Shown here piece by piece: positions 31,701 to 40,552 of a stretch of 64,000 nt of DNA. The DNA lies in the NCBI GenBank assembly GCA_022647565.1, contig JALCLA010000001.1, forward strand, positions 682,001 to 746,000, read 5' to 3'. The DNA comes from Chiayiivirga sp. GTDB lineage: Bacteria; Pseudomonadota; Gammaproteobacteria; Xanthomonadales; Xanthomonadaceae. The position numbers and the translations under genes were made by a program. The notes beneath the pieces are model-generated. The model made no database searches and had not been told where the DNA came from. It worked only from the letters and a program-made list of their open reading frames with translations. Numbering within the stretch: the stretch's first letter is position 1; every line of letters starts with the position of its first letter.

Positions 31701-31829
31701 AACGTGTTGGTCACCTGTGAACCCGGGCAGGACGGCTTGTCACGCATTTTCCCGGCCCAAAGCCTGGCACCCGCGCCGGATGGCCCATCGTTCGAGGTCT
31801 TTCGGGCGCGACGCTACGTGTTTGATTGA
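28785..31829 (+). CDS. exported repeat protein with C-terminal transglutaminase-like domain
   Basis: A 1014-residue protein. A signal peptide (LLVFSLALLLVPPAFAQG) precedes eight degenerate repeats of about 85 residues (roughly 40-745) with consensus AQAYYLWLGTSPGSxDLLNS and LPxGxxLHARLxTLxxGVWR. A transglutaminase-like (papain-fold) domain follows, with Cys801 (LANCVDYAQ), His836 (DCHTLVEV) and Asp853 (LFDPTFG), then about 150 residues of unassigned sequence. Start is GTG 28785, set by GAAGGAG 7 bases upstream; the nearby ATG 28796 is out of frame. It follows the polymerase gene by 3 bases. The complete Cys-His-Asp set suggests an active protease or amide-forming enzyme outside the cytoplasm; substrate and link to the glycan are unknown. 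Confidence 0.85.
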   Translation: MTREWIVRLGRLLVFSLALLLVPPAFAQGAGDADLAELTAPRAYTSSGQVRFEWTAIPGAQAYYLWVGTQPDGRDLVDTGEIQRTSHTWAGAQAGQHLFVALHTLNGGVWRARHYEIEVHELAQISTPARDGSMLMPATALAWDDVPTAQAYYLYVGTTPGAKDLLNSGETQATSARITALPRGVPLHARLFTLSAGVWRYTERHFVIAPAALLTAPAADHALLEPLSRIQWDTVSDADAYFLTVGTSPGARDLINSGEIQATSYSTQALPRGIDLHARLYTLSAGVWRYVDRVFQVAPKATFLGLTDGQEWDIHTPLSWTPIAGAQAYYLWLGTSPRSSDLLNSGETQATSRAIAQLPVGAIVHATLHTKVGGVWRSVQLSFVTRPVAYLSPSLVQAGFVSNGDSLQWNAVPGATRYTVWLGSAPGLRDVYRSREISGTQQLLRAPGIAALDEDRVLYVRLHTLAGGVWRSVDYVLQWRARDLPVLPVSWSEVDVSRVSFSWGGASSADAWHFVLGTTPGSDDVLDSGILAEPRFEAMTLPAGATLYARLWTRVGEDWRGYDFPLHTRAVAPLLHPLHGETGVAENLLVSWGVVPGAQAYRLKIGTTHGGADVFDGSAQAATEAEVIGLPPDTDLFVRVWALVADEWRASDSIVSTRQAAVPASMAWDTDPLLFDAASGLRWNTSALAQHYRLTLGTAPGSSDLLDTGLILTARRLLADLPVGTVLHGRLETGFIDGSSGAEDFVLTVADANVDTADRMALVRELTAFVRSQAGAADSLPIRESLLYPLVRDRSKDLANCVDYAQALLQAIAQSAIGLDARELNVCLNPNDYDCHTLVEVRQPGLDEWALFDPTFGITVLRADTQEQATAEDMFVALHAGAFGDVDYVPLDSRANDILQNYYLDYPLLYANVYLPSREAGFSLQAPDILGFYESLGTAPVAAAGLYAVRCAQGGSFVADIHGGGWPDAGNGNVLVTCEPGQDGLSRIFPAQSLAPAPDGPSFEVFRARRYVFD
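28885..31030 (+). repeat. about eight degenerate 250-base repeats encoding YYLWVGT modules
   Basis: Within the exported protein gene, segments of roughly 240-270 bases repeat eight times at the protein level. Shared landmarks are (Y/F)xLxxGTxPGxxDLLxSG, then LPxGxxLxxRLxT and GVWR. Units 2-4 (about 29150-29960) are the most alike; the last four are more diverged. Boundaries are approximate. Confidence 0.75.
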
Positions 31830-31852
31830 AATCCAAGGTGCCGCGGGGCGAT

Positions 31853-31881
31853 TTGCCTGCACTGCGCCGCGCCGTTAGCAT
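31853..31881 (+). promoter_or_regulatory. possible promoter of the wecB operon
   Basis: TTGCCT (31853-31858) and TAGCAT (31876-31881) are 17 bases apart, each matching 4 of 6 sigma70 consensus positions. The pair lies in the 175-base gap before wecB, where a promoter for the 19-kb operon would be expected. No JUMPStart/ops element is seen. Confidence 0.3.
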
Positions 31882-32004
31882 GTGCCGTCGTTTTTCCGGC
31901 GTGCCCCCCGGTGGGCAGCCGCCTCTCAGGTCCCAAGTCGGGCCCGCTTCCGTGACCTGCAACCGCGCCGTATCGACTGGCTCGGTGGGTCGCGCCGGAC
32001 ATGA

Positions 32005-33135
32005 ATGATGAGTCGACGAGTTCTTTCGATTTTCGGGACCCGCCCCGAAGCGATCAAGATGGCCCCGCTGTGCCGCACGTTGGCGGGCGAGGCGAGCCTT
32101 GAAAGTGAGGTGTGCGTCACTGCACAGCACCGGCAGATGCTCGACCAGGTGCTGGACACGTTCGGGGTGCGGCCACGCTTCGATCTTGACCTGATGCGGC
32201 CCAACCAGACACTGGCCCAACTGACGTCGAACATACTGACCAGCGTCACGAGCGTGTTGCAGGATTTCTCCCCGGATCTCGTCCTGGTGCACGGAGACAC
32301 GACCACGACGTTTGCAGCCACGATGGCAGCGTTCTACCAGCGCATTCCGGTCGCGCACGTCGAGGCGGGCTTGCGCACCGGCAACATGCTGTCGCCATGG
32401 CCGGAGGAAGCCAACCGCCGCCTCACCGCCGCCTTGGCCGAACTGCATTTCGCGCCGACGCAGACGGCCTGCGACAACCTGATCAGGGAAGGCGTGGCAG
32501 CCAACCGGATACATGTCACCGGCAACACGGTCATTGATGCCTTGTTGCTCGCGCGCGCGCAGCTCGATGCGTCGCCGGAACTGCGTGAGCGCATCGCGCA
32601 GCGATTCGACTTTCTCGATCCGAACCGGCGGCTCGTTCTCGTCACCGGTCATCGGCGCGAGAATTTCGGAGAGGGATTCCGGCAGATCTGTCAGGGCCTG
32701 GCGCGCCTTGCGAGCCGCGACGATGTGCAGATCGTCTATCCGGTGCATCTGAATCCCAACGTGCTCGAGCCGGTGCGCGCGGCGCTTGGCTCGGCCGGAA
32801 ACGTTTTCCTCATCGAGCCGCAGGATTACTTGCCATTCGTCTACCTGATGGATCGCGCCAGCTTGATCCTCACCGATTCCGGCGGCATCCAGGAGGAAGC
32901 GCCTTCGCTCGGCAAGCCGGTCATCGTCATGCGCGATACGACCGAACGGCCAGAAGCAATCCAGGCCGGAACCGTTCGACTGGCGGGCACCAACGCCCAT
33001 GCCATTGCCGACGGCGCCATGCAGCTGCTCGACGATCCCGACGAGTACCGGCGCATGTCGATGGCCCACAACCCGTATGGCGACGGGCGCGCGTGTGAGC
33101 GCATCGTCGCCGCAATCAAGGATTACCTGACATGA
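32005..33135 (+). CDS. wecB: UDP-N-acetylglucosamine 2-epimerase (non-hydrolysing)
   Basis: A 376-residue cytoplasmic enzyme that interconverts UDP-GlcNAc and UDP-ManNAc. Family landmarks are [13 protein letters not shown] (residues about 10-22), [35 protein letters not shown] and [18 protein letters not shown]. The start is ATG 32005 (a second ATG follows at once at 32008). It is the first gene of a long plus-strand operon; its TGA overlaps the next ATG by 4 bases. With wecC it supplies UDP-ManNAcA. Confidence 0.96.
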   Translation: MMSRRVLSIFGTRPEAIKMAPLCRTLAGEASLESEVCVTAQHRQMLDQVLDTFGVRPRFDLDLMRPNQTLAQLTSNILTSVTSVLQDFSPDLVLVHGDTTTTFAATMAAFYQRIPVAHVEAGLRTGNMLSPWPEEANRRLTAALAELHFAPTQTACDNLIREGVAANRIHVTGNTVIDALLLARAQLDASPELRERIAQRFDFLDPNRRLVLVTGHRRENFGEGFRQICQGLARLASRDDVQIVYPVHLNPNVLEPVRAALGSAGNVFLIEPQDYLPFVYLMDRASLILTDSGGIQEEAPSLGKPVIVMRDTTERPEAIQAGTVRLAGTNAHAIADGAMQLLDDPDEYRRMSMAHNPYGDGRACERIVAAIKDYLT

Positions 33136-34391
33136 CCTGCGGACCGTTTGAACGCGTGGCGATGATCGGCCTGGGCTACATCGGCCTGCCCACCGCGGCA
33201 CTCATGGCCAGTCGCGGCTTGCGCGTACTGGGCGTGGATATTTCGCCGTCGGTGGTGGAGACCATCAACAGCGGGGGGATACACATCGTCGAACCCGGCC
33301 TGGAGCGGCTGGTCGCCGACGTAGTCGCGGCCGGAACCTTGCGCGCGTCATGCGCGCCGGAAGCCAGCGATGCCTTCCTGATCGCGGTGCCGACCCCGTT
33401 CAAGGACGATCACGCGCCGGACTTGTCGTATGTCGAGGCCGCCGCGCGGGCGATCGCTCCGGTGCTCAAGCGCGGTGACCTGGTCGTGCTTGAATCGACT
33501 TCGCCGGTGGGCAGCACCGAACGCTTGTCAGGCTGGCTGGCCGAAGCCCGGCCTGACCTGCGCTTCCCCGGCACGCAAGCGGCTGCCGACGCGGATGTGA
33601 ACATCGCCTACTGCCCCGAGCGCGTTTTGCCCGGGCGCGTGATCGAAGAGTTGGTCAGCAACGATCGCGTGGTGGGCGGGCTGACGCCCGCCTGCGCGCG
33701 GCGAGCAGCCGAGCTCTACGCGGCGTTCGTGCAAGGTGCCTGCCACCAGACGCATGCGCGAACCGCCGAGATGTGCAAGCTCACCGAGAATGCGTTCCGC
33801 GACGTCAACATCGCCTTCGCCAATGAGCTTTCGCTGATCTGCGATGAGTTGTCGATCAATGTCTGGGAGCTCATTCGACTTGCCAACCGACACCCGCGCG
33901 TCGACATCCTGCAGCCGGGCCCCGGCGTAGGCGGCCACTGCATTGCGGTCGATCCGTGGTTCATCGTGGATTCGAGTCCGGATCGCACCAAGCTGATCCG
34001 TCAGGCGCGTGAGGTGAACGACGGCAAGCCCGGTTGGGTGGTGGGACGGGTGCGATCCGAGATCGCGCGGCGCGGCGCGCGCCGCGTCGCTTGCCTCGGA
34101 CTGTCGTTCAAGCCGGACATCGACGACCTGCGCGAGAGTCCGGCGCTCGAGATCGTGCATGCACTGGCACAGGCCGAGAAGGGAATCGAGTTCCTCGTCG
34201 CCGAGCCGCACATCGAGTGCTTGCCGCCGCGCCTCGCCGGCCTCGGCAACGTGAGCCTGCGCCCCTCGGTCGAGGCGGTAGACGCCTGCGACGTGGTCGT
34301 GATGCTGGTCAACCACCGGGCCTTTGCCAGCATCACTAAGGAAGACCTGGCTGGCCGGGCGGTCATCGACACGCGAGGGCAGTGGCAATGA
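33132..34391 (+). CDS. wecC: UDP-N-acetyl-D-mannosamine dehydrogenase
   Basis: A 419-residue NAD-dependent dehydrogenase that twice oxidises UDP-ManNAc to UDP-ManNAcA. The N-terminal Rossmann motif is [16 protein letters not shown]; the catalytic cysteine is Cys270 in [31 protein letters not shown] opens the C-terminal UDP-binding domain. Overlap of 4 bases on both sides (wecB and the next oxidoreductase) indicates tight coupling. The wecB-wecC pair points to a mannosaminuronic acid residue in the polymer. Confidence 0.95.
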   Translation: MTCGPFERVAMIGLGYIGLPTAALMASRGLRVLGVDISPSVVETINSGGIHIVEPGLERLVADVVAAGTLRASCAPEASDAFLIAVPTPFKDDHAPDLSYVEAAARAIAPVLKRGDLVVLESTSPVGSTERLSGWLAEARPDLRFPGTQAAADADVNIAYCPERVLPGRVIEELVSNDRVVGGLTPACARRAAELYAAFVQGACHQTHARTAEMCKLTENAFRDVNIAFANELSLICDELSINVWELIRLANRHPRVDILQPGPGVGGHCIAVDPWFIVDSSPDRTKLIRQAREVNDGKPGWVVGRVRSEIARRGARRVACLGLSFKPDIDDLRESPALEIVHALAQAEKGIEFLVAEPHIECLPPRLAGLGNVSLRPSVEAVDACDVVVMLVNHRAFASITKEDLAGRAVIDTRGQWQ

Positions 34392-36529
34392 AGCAGGTGC
34401 TGATCCGCTCCGGTCAGGCGGTCGTGGCGGAGGTGCCCGCGCCGCAGCGCAGTGCCGGGAACCTGCTTGTGCGGGTCGAGTACTCCTGTATTTCTGCCGG
34501 CACCGAGATGGCCGGGGTGAAGATGTCGGGGCTGCCGTTGTACCAGCGCGCCTTGAAACAACCGGAAAACGTGCGTCGCGTGCTGACCATGATGCGTGAG
34601 CAAGGCGTCAGGCGCGTGGTCGAACGGGTGCGCGGCAAGCTCGCGGCCGGGACGGCGACGGGGTATTCCGCGGCCGGCACGATCGTTGCGGTCGGCAATG
34701 ATGTCGAAGGCTTCAGCATCGGCGATCGAGTCGCCTGCGCCGGCGCCGGCATTGCCAATCACGCCGAGTTCATCGATGTTCCGGTGAACCTCGCGGTCAG
34801 GATTCCAGCCGGACTCGATGTTGGACTTGCCAGCACCGTGACCCTCGGTGCGATCGCCATGCAGGGTATCCGTCGCTGCGCTCCGACCTTGGGCGAAACC
34901 ATCGTGGTCGTCGGCTTGGGCATCCTGGGTCAACTCACCGCACAGATGCTCGCGGCCAACGGTTGCCGCGTGATCGGCGTCGATCTCGACCCGGCGCGCA
35001 TTGCCCACGCCGTGCAGAACGGATTGCACCTGGGCATCGATCCCGGGGTCGAGGACTACGTCGAACGGGTCGGCAAATACACCCACGGACTGGGTGCCGA
35101 CGCCGTCATCATCACCGCGGCGTCCGACAGTGACGAGATCATGAGCTTGGCGATGCAGGCCACGCGCAAAAAGGGACGCGTGGTGCTCGTAGGCGACGTC
35201 GGGCTGGATTTGAAGCGGGCCGATTTCTACCAGAAGGAGCTGGATTTCCTGATATCGACCTCGTACGGGCCGGGACGCTACGACCCGGTCTACGAGGAAG
35301 GTGGCCAGGACTATCCCTTGCCCTACGTGCGATGGACCGAAAACCGCAACATGCAGGCTTACCTGGCCCTGCTGGCGTCGCGGCAGCTGCGACTCGACAA
35401 CCTCGTGGCAGAACCATTTTCGATCGACCGTGCCACCGACGCCTACGCATCGCTTGCCACGGTCGGTGAAAAGCCGCTGATCGTGCTGTTGCAGTATCCG
35501 GGCGAAGCGCGCGTGCCGGAAAGCCGTGTGGCCTTGCGCAACGATGCGGCGACCGGGGCCATTCGGGTCGCGCTGGTGGGCGCGTCGAGTTTCGCGCAGG
35601 GCATGCACTTGCCGAACATGCAAGGGATGCCGGAGTTCGCCTTGCACGCGGTGATGAGCCGCACCGGCGCGAACGCGAAGGCCGTTGCCGACCAGTTCGG
35701 TGCGACTTACTGCACGACGTCGTTGGATGACGTGCTCGCAGATGACCAGGTCGACCTGGTCATGATCACTTCGCGACATGACTTGCACGGGCAGTCGGTG
35801 CTGCGCGCGCTGGAATCCGGCAAGCATGTATTCGTGGAAAAGCCGCTGACGCTTGAGCGGGGCGACATCGAGCGGATCCGGGCGTTTTATCGTGGCGGCG
35901 GTCGGCGCCCCCTGCTCATGGTGGGCTACAACCGGCGGTTTTCTCCCGGCGTGCAGCGCTGCCGCGCGGTGCTGGCGGGGCGCACCACGCCGATGATCGT
36001 CAACTATCGGATGAATGCAGGCTATTTGCCGCCGTTGCACTGGACGCAGGGACCGGAAGGCGGTGGGCGCAACCTCGGAGAGGCCTGCCACATCTACGAC
36101 CTGTTCAATGCGCTGGTGGATGGTGCCGGCGTGGCGTCCGTGCATGCGGTCGGCATCCGTCCCGGCGGGCCGGAGTGGCGCAGCAACGACAACTTCGTCG
36201 CAACGGTCGCGTACTCCGATGGCTCAGTGTGCACCTTGACCTACGTTGCGCTGGGTGAGAAGTCGCATCCCAAGGAGCGCATGGAAATATTCGCGGACGG
36301 CAAGGTGATCTCGCTCGATGACTATCGCAACGTCACGATTGCCGGCGGACGACATCGGGGCTGGAGCGACAGCACCGCACGCAAGGGGCAGAAGGAAGAG
36401 CTCGAGGTGCTGGCGCAGGCGATCAGGAGTGGTGCCTGGCCGATCGCCCTCGAGGAGCTGCTCCGGGCGTCCGAAATCGCGTTCGAGGTGGAAGCGGCAC
36501 TCGACCGCAGCGCGCAGGGAGCGGCCTGA
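34388..36529 (+). CDS. bi-domain oxidoreductase (zinc-type MDR fused to Gfo/Idh/MocA), copy 1
   Basis: A 713-residue fusion. The N-terminal half (about 1-365) is a medium-chain dehydrogenase with Rossmann motif VVVGLGILGQLTAQMLAANG. The C-terminal half (about 395-713) is a Gfo/Idh/MocA NAD(P)-sugar dehydrogenase with ALVGASSFAQGMHLPNM and KHVFVEKPLTLE. ATG 34388 overlaps the wecC stop by 4 bases; GTG 34382 is an alternative. Such fusions occur in exopolysaccharide loci beside heparinase-like genes, and a paralogue at 46258 has the same companion here. Likely role: redox change of a nucleotide sugar or glycan-bound sugar; the exact reaction is not known to me. Confidence 0.87.
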   Translation: MKQVLIRSGQAVVAEVPAPQRSAGNLLVRVEYSCISAGTEMAGVKMSGLPLYQRALKQPENVRRVLTMMREQGVRRVVERVRGKLAAGTATGYSAAGTIVAVGNDVEGFSIGDRVACAGAGIANHAEFIDVPVNLAVRIPAGLDVGLASTVTLGAIAMQGIRRCAPTLGETIVVVGLGILGQLTAQMLAANGCRVIGVDLDPARIAHAVQNGLHLGIDPGVEDYVERVGKYTHGLGADAVIITAASDSDEIMSLAMQATRKKGRVVLVGDVGLDLKRADFYQKELDFLISTSYGPGRYDPVYEEGGQDYPLPYVRWTENRNMQAYLALLASRQLRLDNLVAEPFSIDRATDAYASLATVGEKPLIVLLQYPGEARVPESRVALRNDAATGAIRVALVGASSFAQGMHLPNMQGMPEFALHAVMSRTGANAKAVADQFGATYCTTSLDDVLADDQVDLVMITSRHDLHGQSVLRALESGKHVFVEKPLTLERGDIERIRAFYRGGGRRPLLMVGYNRRFSPGVQRCRAVLAGRTTPMIVNYRMNAGYLPPLHWTQGPEGGGRNLGEACHIYDLFNALVDGAGVASVHAVGIRPGGPEWRSNDNFVATVAYSDGSVCTLTYVALGEKSHPKERMEIFADGKVISLDDYRNVTIAGGRHRGWSDSTARKGQKEELEVLAQAIRSGAWPIALEELLRASEIAFEVEAALDRSAQGAA

Positions 36530-36530
36530 C

Positions 36531-38549
36531 ATGTGCGGCATCGCAGGCATTTATGCGCATGCGCGAACGCGCCGGGTCGAGCCGTCCTTGCTGGAGCGCA
36601 TGCGCGACACGATGCACCACCGTGGACCCGACGGCGGCGGCGCGTGGTACTCGGCGGACGCGCACGTGGGACTCGCCCACCGCCGACTTTCCATCATCGA
36701 CCTGAGTGCCAGTGCGGATCAGCCGATGTCGAACGCGGACGGGTCGATCTGGGTCACGTACAACGGCGAGATCTACAACCACGTCGAACTGCGTCGCGAG
36801 TTGCAGGGTCTGGGGCACGAGTTCCGCACCGATCACTCGGATACCGAAGTCCTGGTGCATGGCTATGCGGCGTGGGGCATCGATGGCCTCGTGCAGCGCA
36901 TCGAAGGCGACTACGCGTTCGCGGTGTGGGACGAGCGTTCGCAGAGCCTGCATCTGGTGCGCGATCGCATCGGCGTGAAACCGCTGTATTTCGCGCTGCC
37001 GGAAGGCCAGCTGCTGTTCGCATCCGAGATCAAGGCGCTGCTCGAGCACCCGAGCGTCACGCGCGACATCGATCCGGTGGCGATGAACCACTATCTCAGT
37101 TTCATGACCACGCCGGCCCCGCTCACCATGTTCCGGGGCATCTTCAAGCTGCCTGCCGGGCACTACGCATCGATTGCCGCCGACGGCAAATTGCGCGCGA
37201 CACGCTACTGGGATGCCTTGCCGGGGCGCAGCGACTTGGGCGCGGAGCTGGCCGGGCTCAGCGAGCAGGCTCAGGACGAATTGCTGATCACCGGCGTGCG
37301 CGACCGACTGAGGAGCGCGGTCGACAAGCGCATGATGTCGGACGTGCCTTTTGGCGTGTTCCTTTCCGGCGGGATCGATTCGTCCACCAATGTCGCGCTG
37401 ATGGCGCGCTCGATGGATCGTCCGGTCGACACCTTCTCGGTCGGGTTCAAGGACCACACCCACCTCAATGAACTTGACTATGCGCAGAAGGTGGCGCGCG
37501 AGTTCCGCACCCGGCATCACGAGGTCCTGATCGACGAAGCCAGCATGCGGGGCTATCTCGAAGACCTGATCCACCATCAGGACGAACCCATCGCGGACTG
37601 GGTGTGCGTGCCGCTCTACTTCGTCAGCAAGCTGGCCAAGGACAACGGCTGCACCGTGGTGCAGGTTGGCGAAGGTTCGGACGAGCAGTTCTGTGGCTAC
37701 GCCAGCTACATGGGTTACCTCGACCTCTACCAACGCTATTGGACTCCGTATCGACGCGTGACTCCGCTGCCACTGCGCAAGGCCGCCGCCGCCGTGGCGC
37801 GCGGCGTCGGTCGGGTAGTGCCGCGTGCCGAGGTCTACGCCGACATCCTCGATCGCGCCGCGCGCGACCGGGAGCATTTCTGGTCTGGCGCCATGGTGTT
37901 CTGGGACACGCTCAAGCGGCAACTCGTGGTCGATGGTTCGATCCAGGCCACGGGCGACTACGCCGCGGTGGTTGAGAGCGGATTGTTGCCAGCTTCGTAC
38001 CTGGCCGCGGACTCCTTCGCGGTGATCGAGTCCTTCGTCGACCGCATCAAGCAGGGCGTTCCCTCACACGACATCCTTGCGCGCATGTCGTACAGCGAAT
38101 TCAAGCTGCGCCTGCCGGAACTGCTGCTGATGCGGGTCGACAAGATTGGCATGTCGGTCTCGCTGGAAGCACGCGTTCCCTTTCTTGATCATCATCTGGT
38201 CGAGTACACCATGGATATTCCCATGGAGCAGAAGGTCAGGGGCAGGACCGCAAAATACCTGCTCAAGAAGGCGGTCGAAGGCATCATTCCGAACGAGATC
38301 ATCTATCGCAAGAAGATGGGATTCGGTGCGCCGATGAGCCAGTGGCTGAAGGGCGACTTCGGGCACTACGTGCGTGATCGGTTGTTGTCTTCGGGCCTGC
38401 TGGCGCGTGGTTACTTCCGTCGCGAGTATCTGTTGCGATTGTCGGACGAACACTTTTCCGGGCGACGCGACAACAGCGTGTACCTGTGGACCTTGTTCAA
38501 CCTCGTGGCGTGGTACGACTACTGGATCGATCGTCGGACGGAGGCATGA
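36531..38549 (+). CDS. asparagine synthase-like glutamine amidotransferase (WbpS-type)
   Basis: A 672-residue protein with an N-terminal class II glutaminase domain (MCGIAGIYAH, nucleophile Cys2, then HHRGPDGGG) and a C-terminal ATP-pyrophosphatase domain with FLSGGIDSSTNVALM. It is longer than housekeeping AsnB (about 554) and matches the glycan-locus subgroup that amidates uronic acids. Sitting after wecB-wecC, the best guess is conversion of a ManNAcA carboxylate to the uronamide. True asparagine synthesis is the alternative. It starts 1 base after copy 1 of the oxidoreductase and overlaps the next gene by 4. Confidence 0.88.
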   Translation: MCGIAGIYAHARTRRVEPSLLERMRDTMHHRGPDGGGAWYSADAHVGLAHRRLSIIDLSASADQPMSNADGSIWVTYNGEIYNHVELRRELQGLGHEFRTDHSDTEVLVHGYAAWGIDGLVQRIEGDYAFAVWDERSQSLHLVRDRIGVKPLYFALPEGQLLFASEIKALLEHPSVTRDIDPVAMNHYLSFMTTPAPLTMFRGIFKLPAGHYASIAADGKLRATRYWDALPGRSDLGAELAGLSEQAQDELLITGVRDRLRSAVDKRMMSDVPFGVFLSGGIDSSTNVALMARSMDRPVDTFSVGFKDHTHLNELDYAQKVAREFRTRHHEVLIDEASMRGYLEDLIHHQDEPIADWVCVPLYFVSKLAKDNGCTVVQVGEGSDEQFCGYASYMGYLDLYQRYWTPYRRVTPLPLRKAAAAVARGVGRVVPRAEVYADILDRAARDREHFWSGAMVFWDTLKRQLVVDGSIQATGDYAAVVESGLLPASYLAADSFAVIESFVDRIKQGVPSHDILARMSYSEFKLRLPELLLMRVDKIGMSVSLEARVPFLDHHLVEYTMDIPMEQKVRGRTAKYLLKKAVEGIIPNEIIYRKKMGFGAPMSQWLKGDFGHYVRDRLLSSGLLARGYFRREYLLRLSDEHFSGRRDNSVYLWTLFNLVAWYDYWIDRRTEA

Positions 38550-40552
38550 TCTCCGACTTTCTGGGCAAGGTGCGGCGCGCCGCCGGAAAGCGCCCGAGCT
38601 ACGTGCTGCGCCGGATCGGACTCGAGTTGCTGGCGAGTGCCGAACGTTGGCGCGGCCCGCTGCGCTGTCGCCGACTCTCGCTGCAAACCCTGGTCAAGAA
38701 CGCGGGTCACGCGAGCGTCGCCGCCTGGTGGCAGGCCTTGGCGGCCCTGCCGTATCCGGGCAAGGATTTTGACGCGACGCTGTTCGACGAGATCGCACCA
38801 GGAGCGCGCACGCTGATCATCCTTCGTGCCGAGGATGCCCTGCGCCATCGCGTGGACCTGCTCGGCTCCGGCCCGATGGGTCTGGGCGCGCAAATCGACT
38901 GGCACACCGACTTCAAGTCGGGTGTCAGCTGGGCGCCGCGGTTTCATCGCGACATTTCCTACATCCAGCTCGACCAACGCAGCGATGTGAAGGTTCCGTG
39001 GGAGCTGTCGCGGATGCAATGGGCCTTGCCGTTGGCGCAGGCGTGGCGCCTGACCGGGGACGAGCGCTACGCCGAGGCGGCGCGGGAGTTGTTTCGGCAG
39101 TGGATCGATGCGAATCCGTATGGCGCGTCGGTCAATTGGGCCTGCACCATGGAGCCGGCGCTGCGCATCCTGAGCTGGACGTGGATGTTTCATGCGTTCC
39201 ATGCCGCGCCTTCGTGGCAAGACGATGGCTTCCGTGGTTCGTTCCTGCGTTCGCTCTGGCTGCACGCCGATTTCGTGGCGCGCAACCTTGAAGAGGCCGA
39301 CATCAATGGCAATCACTACTCCGCGGACGCAGCCGGGCTGGTCTACGCCGGCTTGTTCTTCCGTGGGGCGCCGGATGCGCGGCGCTGGCTGGATCGCGGG
39401 TGGCAAATCCTGCGCGCGGAGTTGCCGCGCCAGGTAAGTGACGATGGCGTCGACTTCGAAGCGTCGGTGCCATATCACCGCCTGGTGACCGAACTGTTCC
39501 TTTACCCGGCGGTGTATCGCCTCGCGCACGGCTTCGAGGTGCCGGACGAATACCGCACGCGGCTCCTGACGATGGGCGACTACATCGCGGCCTACTCTCG
39601 CGTGGATGGATCGACGCCGTGGTGGGGTGACGCCGACGATGGCCGCGCACTCGCGTTCGGCGTGCAGCCATTGCAAGAGCATCGTTACCTGCTCGGCGTG
39701 CTCGCCAGTGTCTTTGACCATGGCGGCGCGCGCGCGGCATTCGCCGGCCCGCGCGACGAGGTGGCATGGTTGCTCGGCAGCGCGCCGGCGTCGCGCTTGC
39801 CGGTACGGACGGGGGGACCACCGACCGGGTCACGGTCGTTTTCGCAGGGCGGATTCCACGTGCTTCGGCACGCGAATCACCATGTGTTCATTGACTGCGG
39901 ACCGATCGGTCTCGCGGGGCGCGGCGGGCACGGCCACAACGATCTCCTGTCGTTCGAGGCGGTGCTGGATGGAGTAAAGCTCGTCACCGACTGCGGCGCG
40001 TATCTGTACACCGCATCAGCCGAAGAACGCAACCTGTTTCGCAGCACGGCCTGCCACAACACGCCGCGGGTCGATGCGCAGGAGATCAATCGCTTCGTTC
40101 GCCCGGACTACTTGTGGACGCTGCACGACGACGCGCGGCATCAGGTGCTGCGCTTCGAGTGCGACGCCACCCGCAGCGTGTTCGAAGGTTGCCACACGGG
40201 TTATGCGCGACTTGCCGCAGCGCTGATCGTGCGTCGGCGCATCGTGCTCGACCACGTCGCAGGCGTGCTGGAAGTTCACGACGGATTCGATGGAGACGGT
40301 ACCCACTGCATCGAAACACCGCTGCACCTGGCCCCCGGCGTGGTCGCTACGCGTGCGACCGAGCGCGGCTGGCAGTTGTCCGCGGAGGGGCGCGAGTTCC
40401 TGCTGACGTGGGCAGGCGAGGGCTGGACCTCGCAGCTTGATGCGGGCCGCGCCTCGCCGTCGTATGGGGTGGTGGACCATATCGCGGTTCTGCGCTTCTG
40501 CCTGAGTGGCACGCCGGCGGAACTGCACCTTCGCCTGGAGCGATGCGCGTGA
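38546..40552 (+). CDS. heparinase II/III family protein, copy 1
   Basis: A 668-residue protein. An alpha/alpha-toroid lyase domain (about 100-380, with NWACTMEPALRILSW and NGNHYSADAAGLVYAG) precedes a beta-sandwich heparinase II/III domain (about 430-600) with GRGGHGHNDLLSFEAVLDG. The family cleaves uronic-acid-containing polysaccharides by beta-elimination. No signal peptide is evident (start MISDFLGKVRRAAGKRPSYV), unlike secreted lyases, so it may act in the cytoplasm on lipid-linked or nascent glycan. It overlaps both neighbours. Confidence 0.87.
   Translation: MISDFLGKVRRAAGKRPSYVLRRIGLELLASAERWRGPLRCRRLSLQTLVKNAGHASVAAWWQALAALPYPGKDFDATLFDEIAPGARTLIILRAEDALRHRVDLLGSGPMGLGAQIDWHTDFKSGVSWAPRFHRDISYIQLDQRSDVKVPWELSRMQWALPLAQAWRLTGDERYAEAARELFRQWIDANPYGASVNWACTMEPALRILSWTWMFHAFHAAPSWQDDGFRGSFLRSLWLHADFVARNLEEADINGNHYSADAAGLVYAGLFFRGAPDARRWLDRGWQILRAELPRQVSDDGVDFEASVPYHRLVTELFLYPAVYRLAHGFEVPDEYRTRLLTMGDYIAAYSRVDGSTPWWGDADDGRALAFGVQPLQEHRYLLGVLASVFDHGGARAAFAGPRDEVAWLLGSAPASRLPVRTGGPPTGSRSFSQGGFHVLRHANHHVFIDCGPIGLAGRGGHGHNDLLSFEAVLDGVKLVTDCGAYLYTASAEERNLFRSTACHNTPRVDAQEINRFVRPDYLWTLHDDARHQVLRFECDATRSVFEGCHTGYARLAAALIVRRRIVLDHVAGVLEVHDGFDGDGTHCIETPLHLAPGVVATRATERGWQLSAEGREFLLTWAGEGWTSQLDAGRASPSYGVVDHIAVLRFCLSGTPAELHLRLERCA

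Noticed and set aside
31830..32004. JUMPStart/ops antitermination element before the wecB operon
   Set aside because: No GGTAGCT-type core is present; only a weak promoter-like pair is seen.
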